64,000 nt of DNA from NCBI GenBank assembly GCA_963725215.1, contig CAVRXQ010000001.1, positions 310,001-374,000 on the forward strand, in the 5' to 3' direction. The DNA comes from CAVRXQ01 sp963725215 (lineage in GTDB: Bacteria > Actinomycetota > Acidimicrobiia > Acidimicrobiales > Bog-793). Position numbers and translations under genes: made by a program. This document shows, piece after piece, positions 56,896-64,000 of the stretch (the stretch's first letter is position 1; the number at the start of each line of letters is the position of its first letter). Under the pieces are notes generated by a model. The model was given only the letters and a program-made list of their open reading frames with translations. It had not been told where the DNA came from and made no database searches.

Positions 56896-57894
56896 TCAGG
56901 ACTTGCTTCGCGGTCGGAGCACCCTCATATCGGGCGTAAAAACGACGTGACTTCCCTTGGCGCTCGCCTTAGCCCGGTACAGCGCGATGTCGGCATCGTT
57001 GAGAATGTCGTCGGCGCTCGCATCGGCGTCGACCACGATGCCGATGCTCGCGGAGACGCTCAGCGGCGTGTCTGGAAAATCGTCGAGAACGAACGGCTCG
57101 GCGAGTACATCCCTGACGCGCCGCGCGATGTCCTCCGCTCGGTTGGTCGACAAACCGTCTTCGAGGATCACGAGGAACTCGTCACCGCCGACTCGACCAA
57201 TGGTGTCCGTCGCACGTAATGCGCCGAAGAGCCGCTCGCCAACTTGCCGGAGAAGGTCATCTCCCGCCCGGTGACCGAGGTCGTCGTTGATGCGTTTGAA
57301 GTCGTCGAGGTCGATGAACAGCACCGAAAGGCCTGAACCGAGCTGCTTGGCATCTGTAATCAGTTGCTTCGTACGGTCGAGCACGACTGTGCGGTTCGGC
57401 AGCCCGGTGAGGGGATCGTGCAGCGCCTGGTGGCGGAGCTCGGCTTCCAACCGGTCACGCGCGTCTTCGGCCGCCTTGCGTCTCGCCACGTTGAAGATGA
57501 CGCCATCAAGGTAGAGAGGAGAACCGTCGTCGTCCCGGATCACCCGCCCGTGTTCCTCCACCCAGGCGACGCTCCCGTCCGACTTGATGAGCCTGTACTC
57601 GATGACGTAAGAGGACTCCCCCTCAAGAGTCGCCTCGAGCACTGCGGTGATCCGGTCGTGATCGTCGGGGTGAAGAAGATCGCCGAAGTTCACCTTGGCG
57701 TCACCGAGAAACTCACGCGGATGGAAGCCGAGGAGGGACTCGACGTAGTCGCTAATGAAGAACATCCTCCACGGCTCGCGACACTCAGAGCGATACACGA
57801 TCCCGGGGACGTTCGCGACGACGGAGCGGAACTGTTCCGCCTCGGTCATCCACGTCGAGATGAGCTTTTTGTCGACGTGCACGTCGTTGCTCAT
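56896..57894 (-). CDS. PAS-GGDEF diguanylate cyclase
   Basis: A 332-residue cytoplasmic protein. A PAS_3-type domain (about 20-140, with LLHPDDHD and the GSVAWVEEHGRV region) precedes a GGDEF domain: DPLTGLPNR at 160-168, FIDLDDFKRIND, and the intact active site GGDEF at 236-240. The inhibitory RxxD site is present five residues before it (RATD, 227-230). It should make c-di-GMP, with product feedback. No EAL domain or membrane anchor. The signal sensed by the PAS domain is unknown. Confidence 0.93.
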   Translation of the reverse strand: MSNDVHVDKKLISTWMTEAEQFRSVVANVPGIVYRSECREPWRMFFISDYVESLLGFHPREFLGDAKVNFGDLLHPDDHDRITAVLEATLEGESSYVIEYRLIKSDGSVAWVEEHGRVIRDDDGSPLYLDGVIFNVARRKAAEDARDRLEAELRHQALHDPLTGLPNRTVVLDRTKQLITDAKQLGSGLSVLFIDLDDFKRINDDLGHRAGDDLLRQVGERLFGALRATDTIGRVGGDEFLVILEDGLSTNRAEDIARRVRDVLAEPFVLDDFPDTPLSVSASIGIVVDADASADDILNDADIALYRAKASAKGSHVVFTPDMRVLRPRSKS

Positions 57895-58091
57895 GGCCCC
57901 CCATAATCCACGAACCGATACCTAGGAAGTTTACATAGGCGAGCCAATTTTCAACGTCTGAGGTGGGCGACGCGCTTATGTATTGGCACGCGACTCGAAT
58001 TGGGGCCGGGTATTTCGTGCAGAAGCTCCGAAAACGCCTCTCTCGTTTCACGCACGACGGCCAGCTACAACAGCTGGTTCGATGCAAATAC

Positions 58092-58124
58092 CCGCGCTGG
58101 CGTCACCGCGCAGCGCCAGCGCGG
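58092..58124. repeat. Perfect 11-base-pair GC hairpin
   Basis: CCGCGCTGGCG (58092-58102), an 11-base loop and CGCCAGCGCGG (58114-58124). No T-run on either side. It could be a terminator, a small-RNA stem or a DNA-binding site; the sequence alone does not decide. Confidence 0.5.
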
Positions 58125-58290
58125 TTCCGATGCCGTCGATGCGCGACGACCGCGTCTGTGAGGTCACAAGCTTCGAGCTCCGCGTTCTCGACCGCTTCGA
58201 GCTACCGAGTTCGCTCTCGCTCCAGTCGTCGAAGACGTGAGCCTGGCGCGACCATCCCGCTCCCGGAAGTTCTTCGTGTTTCCCCAGCAA

Positions 58291-58304
58291 TCACACAGTT
58301 GTGA
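58291..58304. promoter_or_regulatory. TCACA-N4-TGTGA inverted repeat upstream of the ABC exporter
   Basis: TCACA CAGT TGTGA, 64 bases before the permease start. It recalls CRP-type half-sites (TGTGA/TCACA) but in everted order and with a short spacer, so a classical CRP site is doubtful. It may be an operator for the permease-ATPase operon. Confidence 0.3.
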
Positions 58305-58367
58305 CACCTACCTTGCCACTCGGCTCGCCCGGATCTCCCGCATCTGGGCACGGAGAACGGAGGGTTC

Positions 58368-60167
58368 GTGTTCTTCCCCAGCTACGTATGGCACGAGCTG
58401 CGCCGTCGCTTCAGCCGCACGCTCGTCACCGCGCTTGGTCTTGCCGCCGGGGTCGGCTTGGTGATGAGCATCATCGGGGTCTCGGACGGGCTTTCTGCCG
58501 CGCAGAGCTCGGTGCTGTCTCCTCTCGGCTCGGTCGGGACGAACATCATCGTCACCCGGACGGTCGCAGCAACGACGAACAAGAACGCATCATCGACGAA
58601 CAACGCGAACAGCAACAGCGCTAACGGCCCCGCAGGGGGCCAGCGCGGCGGCGGATTCTTCGCCCAGGGGCTCGGAGGCGCGAGCGCCGCGACGCTGAAC
58701 TCCAAAGCGAGCACGACGCTGCTCGAGAACAACTCGAGCGTGCTCACCGACCTGGCGAAGCTCGGCAAGGCGGGCACGAAGTTCACCCATGACTTTTTCC
58801 TGCCCGGCACGCTGATCAATTTTCCGGATCAGGCCGAAGGGATCATCTCGAAGATCAACGAGGTCTCGTCGGTGACGGGGGCTCTCTCGCTCGACGCGAT
58901 TCACGAGACGGGCACCGTGCCGACGATCACGGCGACCTACAAGACCGGCGGCCAGACCCTAAAGGTCCAGTCGAAGCCGCCGACGCTGACCGCGGCCCAA
59001 CAGGCTGCGGAACGCTCATGCATCCAAAAGCAGTTCGCCTCGAATGCGACCTCGCCAAAGACGTTCGCGCCGGGATCCGGAACCGGCACCGGCCGCAAGG
59101 GCGGAGGCGGGATCCGCTTTATCGGGACGAACTCGACGTTTTCGAAGTGCCTCACGCCGTCACAGAAGGCCTACATCCAAGATGTGGTCGTCCCTGAACA
59201 GACGATTCGCGAGACGCTGAACCCGCCGACAACGAACACGCAGACGGCGAGCTACACGGTCGCCGGGGTCAACCCGGCGACGACGACCGGTGGCCTGATC
59301 ACGAAGGCTCAGGTGACAAAGGGCACTTGGTTCAGCGCAAACTCCGCGAGCGAGGTACTCGTCAACCAGGCGTACGCGACGCAGAAGGGCCTTCACGCCG
59401 GCGGAACGCTCAAGATCAACAACAAGTCCTACAAGATCGTCGGACTGGTCAACCCGACCCTCACCGGCGACGTCGCAGACATCTACTTTGACCTCAACAC
59501 CGCGCAATCGCTCGCTTCTGCTTCCCAAGAGGTCAACGAAGTCCTCGTCTCGGTGAAGAACGCGTCCGACGTGAACAAGGTGACTGCTGAGATCAAAAAG
59601 GCGCTACCGGGCGCGACGGTGCTCACGTCGAAGTCGCTCGCCGACAGCGTCAGCGGCAGCCTGGCGAACGCGAAAAAGCTCGCCGACACCCTCGGCGGCG
59701 CGCTGGCGATCGTCGTCCTGCTGGCGGCGTTCTTGATCGCCGCGCTGCTCACGCTGTCGTCAGTCGCAAAGCGCGTGCGCGAAATCGGCACACTTCGGGC
59801 GATCGGATGGTCGCGCGCGGCGGTCGTGCGCCAAATAGTCGCGGAGACGATCGGGATCGGTGTCGTCGGTGCGGTGGTCGGGATCGCGCTCGGGGTCGTC
59901 ATCTCGGCGGTGATCTCAGCCGTCGGACCCGGGCTTTCCGTGACGACGTCAGGACTCGCGGTCGGTGCTTCGCAGCTCAGCCAAGCGATCGGCCAGTCGA
60001 CGAGCGCTTCGGTGCACAGCACCGTCCACCTCACCGCTCCGATCCACGCGACGACGGTGCTCCTCGGGCTCGCCGGCGCGATCGTCGGCGGTCTCTTGGC
60101 CGGGATCGCCGGAGGCTGGCGCGCCGCTCGCCTCGCCCCCGCGGTTGCGCTGAGAGACCTCGGTTAG
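58368..60167 (+). CDS. MacB/FtsX-like ABC transporter permease
   Basis: A 599-residue permease, GTG start. TM1 is near LVTALGLAAGVGLVMSIIGV (about 20-40), followed by a long extracellular MacB_PCD-like domain (about 45-430) and three C-terminal TMs (from LGGALAIVVLLAAFLIAALL, near residue 445). The start of the extracellular domain is an Asn/Ser/Gly-rich, low-complexity stretch (about 68-105). The cytoplasmic REIGTLRAIGWSRAAVVRQI motif is the conserved contact with the ATPase. It is followed after 32 bases by its ATPase gene. Such exporters move peptides, lipoproteins or antibiotics. Confidence 0.92.
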   Translation: MFFPSYVWHELRRRFSRTLVTALGLAAGVGLVMSIIGVSDGLSAAQSSVLSPLGSVGTNIIVTRTVAATTNKNASSTNNANSNSANGPAGGQRGGGFFAQGLGGASAATLNSKASTTLLENNSSVLTDLAKLGKAGTKFTHDFFLPGTLINFPDQAEGIISKINEVSSVTGALSLDAIHETGTVPTITATYKTGGQTLKVQSKPPTLTAAQQAAERSCIQKQFASNATSPKTFAPGSGTGTGRKGGGGIRFIGTNSTFSKCLTPSQKAYIQDVVVPEQTIRETLNPPTTNTQTASYTVAGVNPATTTGGLITKAQVTKGTWFSANSASEVLVNQAYATQKGLHAGGTLKINNKSYKIVGLVNPTLTGDVADIYFDLNTAQSLASASQEVNEVLVSVKNASDVNKVTAEIKKALPGATVLTSKSLADSVSGSLANAKKLADTLGGALAIVVLLAAFLIAALLTLSSVAKRVREIGTLRAIGWSRAAVVRQIVAETIGIGVVGAVVGIALGVVISAVISAVGPGLSVTTSGLAVGASQLSQAIGQSTSASVHSTVHLTAPIHATTVLLGLAGAIVGGLLAGIAGGWRAARLAPAVALRDLG

Positions 60168-60199
60168 GGATTTGAAAGACAGAGAGGAAAGAGGACGAC

Positions 60200-60937
60200 G
60201 TGTCGATCCAAGACAGTGAAATGGCGTACGGGCTACGAGACGTCGAACGCGTCTACGACCGAGGCGGCGCGATGGTGCGCGCGGTGCAGGGTGTGAGCTT
60301 CGCGATCGCACCGGGAGAGATGGTCGCGTTTCAGGGTCCGTCGGGCTCGGGGAAGTCGACCTTGCTCCAGCTGCTCGGATGCCTGGAGGTGCCCACAGGC
60401 GGCCAGCTCCGGTTCTTCGGCCGGGAGGTGGCGAATCTCTCCGACCGAGAGCTCACGGCGATTCGCGCCCAGGAGATCGGTTTCGTCTTCCAACAGTTCA
60501 ATCTGATCCCCACGCTCTCGGCAGAAGAGAACGTCGCGGTGGCGATGTTCCCGAACAAGGTGTCTCGCGACGAACGCAATCGACGCGCCCGCGAGCTCCT
60601 CGAACGTGTCGGCTTGGGGCCGCGCACCCATCACCTGCCGTCGCGTCTTTCAGGTGGCGAACAACAGCGCGTCGCGATCGCTCGGGCTTTGTCGAACTCC
60701 CCGCGAGTCGTGATCGCCGACGAACCGACCGGCAACCTCGACTCCGAGACTGCGCGTGAGGTGATCGATCTCATCGCGGAGTTGCATCGCGACTCTCAAG
60801 TCACGGTGATCCTGGCGACCCATGACGAGGAGATCGCGGAACGAGCCGGACGCCGCGTCCGATTGCGCGACGGGAAGATCACGGAAGACGTAAGCGCTCA
60901 GGTGAAGACGATTTCTCCGCCCGCCGCCATCTCGTAG
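60200..60937 (+). CDS. MacB/LolD-type ABC transporter ATP-binding protein
   Basis: A 245-residue ABC ATPase, GTG start. Walker A is GPSGSGKST at 46-54, the Q-loop near 96 (FQQFNLIPTLSAEENV), the signature RLSGGEQQRVAIARAL near 151 and Walker B VVIADEPTGNLDSET near 173. It serves the permease encoded just upstream. Its 3' end overlaps the convergent dsrE-like gene by 40 bases. Confidence 0.95.
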   Translation: MSIQDSEMAYGLRDVERVYDRGGAMVRAVQGVSFAIAPGEMVAFQGPSGSGKSTLLQLLGCLEVPTGGQLRFFGREVANLSDRELTAIRAQEIGFVFQQFNLIPTLSAEENVAVAMFPNKVSRDERNRRARELLERVGLGPRTHHLPSRLSGGEQQRVAIARALSNSPRVVIADEPTGNLDSETAREVIDLIAELHRDSQVTVILATHDEEIAERAGRRVRLRDGKITEDVSAQVKTISPPAAIS

Positions 60938-61365
60938 AACTCGCCCACCGTGATGATGTCTTTCACCTGGTCGATCAAGTCATCCTTCGTGAGACCGAAC
61001 AAGTCGCACGACGCCTTGCAACCGTATAGCCCGGCGCCCGTATCCGAGATCATCTCCAAGAACTCGGGAATCGGCGGGATGTCAAGCTTCTTCATCTTGT
61101 AGTCGAAGTACTTCGTGAGTGCCCAGGACAATCCTGGGATCGCGCCGACGAGCGTCGGGAGGTGCAAACCCGGGTTCCCGACCGGTGCGACCCTGATCTT
61201 GGCGAAGCGCTTCTTGTTCACGGCGTCGAGGCCAAAGAAGGTGAAGAACAAGTTCGCCTCGATGCCTTCCGCGCGGGCACCGTTCGCCATGATCAGCGCC
61301 GGGTAGACGCCCTCGAGCGAGCCCTTCGAGACGATGATCGAAACCTTTTCCACGGTGTCCACCAT
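60898..61365 (-). CDS. DsrE/DsrF/DrsH-like peroxiredoxin-fold protein
   Basis: A 155-residue DsrE-superfamily protein. It opens with KVSIIVSKGSLEGVYPALIMANGA, has FFTFFGLDAVNK near 40-51, and a GLYGCKASCDLFGLT segment near 113 with two cysteines that could carry sulfane sulfur. A GGAAGGGGAG-like purine-rich site precedes the ATG. It lies 45 bases after the TusE/DsrC-like gene, in the same direction. These proteins shuttle sulfur in thiolation or sulfur-oxidation systems. Its 3' end overlaps the ABC ATPase gene. Confidence 0.88.
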   Translation of the reverse strand: MVDTVEKVSIIVSKGSLEGVYPALIMANGARAEGIEANLFFTFFGLDAVNKKRFAKIRVAPVGNPGLHLPTLVGAIPGLSWALTKYFDYKMKKLDIPPIPEFLEMISDTGAGLYGCKASCDLFGLTKDDLIDQVKDIITVGEFYEMAAGGEIVFT

Positions 61366-61410
61366 CTGACTCCCCTTCCTCTTAGGGGTGCATCTGTATA
61401 TATAGAGAGA

Positions 61411-61728
61411 TCAAATGCAGCCGCGGGGCTTTGGAATCCCCGCGATTTTCGCTGCGGTCTTCGCCGGGCCTTTCGGGAATAGCTCGTACAGCCGCTTGAT
61501 CGGGACACCGGAGATCTTTCCGAGCGCCCTCACGTTCGGACCGTCGCCGTTCTCTTCGTACTCCGAGCGCATGACCTTCACGACCTGAATCTGCTCGTCG
61601 GTCAGCTGTTCGAAGCCGACCGTTTTCGCGATGTCCCCGGCCATGTTCTCGGTCCACTCCGCGGGATCGACGAGGAACCCCTCGTCGTTGACCTGGACGA
61701 CCTGGCCGGCATAGGTGGCGGTAGCCAT
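61411..61728 (-). CDS. TusE/DsrC-family sulfur carrier
   Basis: A 105-residue protein with the DsrC fold: VNDEGFLVDPAEWTENMA at about 13-30, VRALGKISGVPIKRLYELFP, and a C-terminal GIPKPRGCI. The penultimate cysteine (Cys104), which carries sulfur, is present. The second cysteine of true DsrC, about ten residues earlier, is replaced by alanine (KTAAKIAG), so it is TusE-like. A strong AAGGAGGT site lies before the ATG. No dsrAB, tusBCD or hdr genes are in the window. Confidence 0.9.
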   Translation of the reverse strand: MATATYAGQVVQVNDEGFLVDPAEWTENMAGDIAKTVGFEQLTDEQIQVVKVMRSEYEENGDGPNVRALGKISGVPIKRLYELFPKGPAKTAAKIAGIPKPRGCI

Positions 61729-62108
61729 CTCCTACCTCCTTGCGCTCACAAACGCGGTCGGGTAGCGCGCTCAAGGACGCTCCTAGACTTGCATTTTCCC
61801 AGAATGTGGCATCGCCGATCGCAGCCTTGGGAGTTCACGTCCCCGGAGCATGCCGTGCCAGTAAAAAGCCCCGAAGCTGAGCTTTCCGAGATGATTCGGT
61901 CGTGACTCTTTCAAGAGCGGAAGACCGACTCGAGACGGAAAGTCTCCTGGCAGCGGCTCCGTTTCGGAGCTGAAATCGATCAAGGGGGCCTTCCTCCCCC
62001 ACTCTCAATGAAACAGTTCGTGTGGTCGTCGAATTCCGAGGACAGTGGCTCACCCATGACATTTGCCGACAGGGCCATCGGTCCCAGACCCCGTCCCGCG
62101 AGAGACCC
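61729..62108. other. 380-base intergenic region
   Basis: Lies between the divergent TusE-like and DUF488 genes. Besides the TusE ribosome-binding site (about 61732-61741), it holds a short GGGGG/CCCCC hairpin (61984-62000). I see no gene or clear promoter. Confidence 0.5.
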
Positions 62109-62711
62109 ATGAGCGCGTCGGCCTCGTGCGAGGAGCCGCGCATCGCTGTCGCCACGGAGCTCTTCCCCGTCGACCGAAAGGTCGACCTGGTCACCGTGGG
62201 GCACGGCACCGCGACCGAGACGGCGTTCACCGAACTCCTCGTCCGGACGGGCCTCGCGCTCGTAATCGACGTCCGCAGCGCCCCCGGGAGCAGGCGCCAC
62301 CCGCAATTCGCCCGCGGGGAGATGCAACGCTGGTTGCCAGAAAATGGAATCGAGTATCGCTGGGAGCCGGATCTCGGCGGGTTCCGCCGTCCAAGACCCG
62401 ATTCGCGCAACGTCGCCTTACGAAACCCCTCCTTTCGAGGATTCGCCGATTACATGGAGCGCGAAGAGTTGAAAGAGGCGTTGTCAGCACTGGCGTCCGA
62501 GACGAAGGAGCGCCGCGTGGCAATTATGTGTGCCGAGTCGCTGTGGTGGCGGTGTCATCGCAGATTGATCGCCGACGCAGCCACGATTTCGTCAGGTCTT
62601 GCCGTCGTCCACCTCGACCACCAGGGTCGCCTCCACCCACACCTCCTGACCGACGGAGTTCGCGCTGAGGATTCGGGGATCGTCTACGACGGCGTCGACG
62701 CACGCAGCTGA
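62109..62711 (+). CDS. DUF488 family protein
   Basis: A 200-residue protein with the DUF488 pattern: VTVGHGTATETAF near 30, VIDVRSAPGSRRHPQFAR near 52, YRWEPDLGGFRRPR near 83 and MCAESLWWRCHRRLIAD near 147, with the conserved CxE and Cys-His. The last ~30 residues include HLDHQGRLHPHLLTDG. Its function is unknown in general; the conserved cysteines suggest a metal or redox role. The ATG at 62109 is chosen because the conserved domain starts about 27 residues later. Confidence 0.9.
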   Translation: MSASASCEEPRIAVATELFPVDRKVDLVTVGHGTATETAFTELLVRTGLALVIDVRSAPGSRRHPQFARGEMQRWLPENGIEYRWEPDLGGFRRPRPDSRNVALRNPSFRGFADYMEREELKEALSALASETKERRVAIMCAESLWWRCHRRLIADAATISSGLAVVHLDHQGRLHPHLLTDGVRAEDSGIVYDGVDARS

Positions 62712-62735
62712 TCGCGCTTCGGAAGAATTCGGCTT

Positions 62736-62783
62736 GTTGCGAGCGATTCGCATCACCGATCTGGTTCCGATAAGTTTCGCAAC
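62736..62783. repeat. 7-base inverted repeat upstream of the NiCoT gene
   Basis: GTTGCGA (62736-62742) and TCGCAAC (62777-62783) flank 34 bases ahead of the transporter's ribosome-binding site (AAAGGAG, 62785-62791). It could form a leader hairpin or be bound by a regulator. It does not match the NikR or Nur consensus as I know them, nor the NiCo riboswitch. Confidence 0.3.
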
Positions 62784-62802
62784 GAAAGGAGCGGTCGGCA
62801 CC

Positions 62803-63960
62803 GTGGCAATCGCGCTAGACGAGCAGCACGCCGTGAAGCCGAATTTCCTCGCCTTCGCCCGCTCCTCGCTCGCGACGCTCACGCCCACCGAGCGCACACG
62901 GGTGCTCGGTATGTACGGCTCGATCCTCCTTTTGCATGTTGTGGGATTCGCCGTCTTCGTCTTCTTCGTCCTCCCGCAGCACTACAAAGGACTAGGAATC
63001 GGAGTCGCCGGCCTCGCGTACACCCTCGGCTTGCGGCATGCCTTCGACGCCGACCACATCTCGGCGATCGACAACACGACGCGCAGGGTGATGCAAGAAC
63101 ATCGGGGCTCCGACGCGCCGCGCCCACTCAGTTTCGGCTTCTTCTTCTCGCTCGGACACTCGACCGTCGTCGTCGTGATCGGCGTCGGCATCATCCTCGC
63201 GGAGAAGACGGTGTTCGCTGCGGTCTCGAATCCCCACTCGGGTCTCGAGAGCTTCGGGGGTGTCTTCGGGACCGCCGTCTCGGCAGGTTTCCTCTTCCTC
63301 ATCGGCGCGCTGAATCTCGTGATCCTCGCCGGGATTGTGAAGGTCTTCCGCAAGATGCGCACGGGCGCCTACGACGAACAAGCGCTCGAGCGCGAGCTCG
63401 ACAACCGGGGGTTCTTCTATCGGTTCCTCGGTCGGTTTGCGCGCGGCGTCGACTGTGAATGGAAGATGTACCCCGTCGGGTTGCTCTTCGGCTTGGGATT
63501 CGATACCGCGACGGAGATCGCGTTGCTGGCGACCGTGGCGCTGGAAGCGTCCCAGCACATCCCCTGGTATTCCATCCTTTGTCTCCCGATCTTGTTCACC
63601 GCGGGGATGACGCTGATGGACACGAGTGACGGGATCTTCATGAACCTCGCATACGGATGGGCGTTCTTCAACCCTGTGCGGAAGGTCTATTACAACCTTT
63701 CGATCACCGGCTTGTCCGTGGCGATCTGCTTCTTCGTCGGATTGATCGAGATTCTCGGAATCCTGCCCCGCGAGATCCACTCGCTCTCCACGACGGGCGG
63801 TTTCTGGCACTTCATTTCGGATTTCAACATCAACACCGCGGGCTTCGTCATCGTCGGGATGTTCGTCGCAACGTGGGTCGCGTCCGCGCTCATTTGGCGT
63901 ATCGGGCGTATCGAGGAGCGGTTCGGGGGCGCCTCGGTGCAGGAGGTGGAATCGCGGTAA
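62803..63960 (+). CDS. NiCoT-family nickel/cobalt transporter
   Basis: A 385-residue membrane protein with about eight hydrophobic segments. The GTG at 62803 lies 11 bases after AAAGGAG. The family signature RHAFDADHISAIDN is in TM2 (near residue 81), LGHSTVVVV near 121, LGFDTATEIALLA near 233 and the GMTLMDTSDGIFM block near 268. NiCoT permeases take up Ni2+ or Co2+ for urease, hydrogenase or cobalamin enzymes. None of those lie in the window, so metal choice is open. The window ends 40 bases after the stop. Confidence 0.93.
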   Translation: MAIALDEQHAVKPNFLAFARSSLATLTPTERTRVLGMYGSILLLHVVGFAVFVFFVLPQHYKGLGIGVAGLAYTLGLRHAFDADHISAIDNTTRRVMQEHRGSDAPRPLSFGFFFSLGHSTVVVVIGVGIILAEKTVFAAVSNPHSGLESFGGVFGTAVSAGFLFLIGALNLVILAGIVKVFRKMRTGAYDEQALERELDNRGFFYRFLGRFARGVDCEWKMYPVGLLFGLGFDTATEIALLATVALEASQHIPWYSILCLPILFTAGMTLMDTSDGIFMNLAYGWAFFNPVRKVYYNLSITGLSVAICFFVGLIEILGILPREIHSLSTTGGFWHFISDFNINTAGFVIVGMFVATWVASALIWRIGRIEERFGGASVQEVESR

Positions 63961-64000
63961 TCAGATCGCATCCCGTAGTCGGGGTCTCTCGCTCATCTTG

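Larger units (their letters stand above)
57895..58367. other. 473-base intergenic region with hairpin and inverted repeat
   Basis: Lies between divergent diguanylate cyclase and ABC permease genes. It contains a possible minus-strand promoter for the cyclase gene (TTGAAA 57954-57949 and TATGTAAAC 57937-57929), a strong GC hairpin at 58092-58124, and TCACACAGTTGTGA at 58291-58304. Open frames in the region show no protein character. Confidence 0.5.

Noticed and set aside
62712..62802. A NiCo or cobalamin riboswitch before the NiCoT gene
   Set aside because: The 90-base leader is too short and lacks the conserved blocks of either class; only a 7-base inverted repeat was seen.

Overview
The window is high-GC DNA with densely packed genes, frequent GTG and TTG starts, and many 4-base start/stop overlaps. 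The gene content points to Actinomycetota: a mycothiol S-conjugate amidase, a fused 2-oxoglutarate decarboxylase (Kgd/OdhA type), a PspA-PspAA-HtpX-PspAB set, cyclase-STAND ATPase proteins, and a secA-prfB-ftsE-ftsX order. A secreted acid peptidase of the G1 (eqolisin) family and orphan sulfur-relay proteins would suit an acidophilic, Acidimicrobiia-like actinobacterium. That last placement is inference from gene content only. No rRNA, tRNA, CRISPR array or prophage was seen.

Layout. (1) 1-9210: a catabolic island. A plus-strand operon (LLM oxidoreductase, aspartate-type carbamoyltransferase, YgeW-like knotted carbamoyltransferase, carbamate kinase) converges with a minus-strand operon. The latter encodes a three-subunit molybdenum hydroxylase, a MocA-like cytidylyltransferase and a split XdhC pair. 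Together they look like a purine or ureide breakdown route that ends in carbamoyl phosphate and ATP. (2) 9398-15955: a cyclase-STAND regulator and a small cluster of two methyltransferases, an alpha/alpha-toroid protein and a frameshifted GT4 glycosyltransferase. (3) 16083-21065: a magnesium unit. An Nramp-related transporter sits behind an M-box (ykoK) Mg2+ riboswitch, and a soluble PRC-barrel/MgtE_N/CBS protein lies nearby, with a secreted tripeptidyl-aminopeptidase-like hydrolase between them. (4) 21135-29031: an SCP2-domain protein, mycothiol amidase, the Psp envelope-stress operon, then a minus-strand group with an unknown protein, PCD, exonuclease III, FabZ (apparent ATT start) and a NYN ribonuclease. 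(5) 29109-35975: Kgd, a TIGR01777 epimerase, a geranylgeranyl-reductase-like flavoprotein and a lipoprotein with an internal duplication. (6) 36170-45082: an NDP-sugar pyrophosphorylase, a DinB-fold protein, a serine hydrolase, ftsX, ftsE, prfB, secA and a thioesterase. (7) 45105-54532: a frameshifted FtsX-like permease, a G1 peptidase with an inserted domain, a frameshifted miaB, an IS110 element with a candidate bridge-RNA region, nfo and an LpdA-like flavoprotein. (8) 54627-63960: a GMC oxidoreductase, a phosphoribosyltransferase, a PAS-GGDEF diguanylate cyclase, a MacB-like ABC exporter, DsrE and TusE-like proteins, a DUF488 protein and a NiCoT nickel/cobalt transporter.

Four otherwise well-conserved genes (GT4, ABC permease, miaB, IS110 transposase) are each broken by a single-base shift. 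This many in 64 kb, one of them in miaB, makes sequencing or assembly indels a serious possibility. The most interesting items are the two-carbamoyltransferase/molybdenum hydroxylase island, the M-box-controlled Nramp-related transporter with its soluble MgtE-like neighbour, and the eqolisin whose two catalytic residues are separated by an inserted fibronectin-III-like domain.
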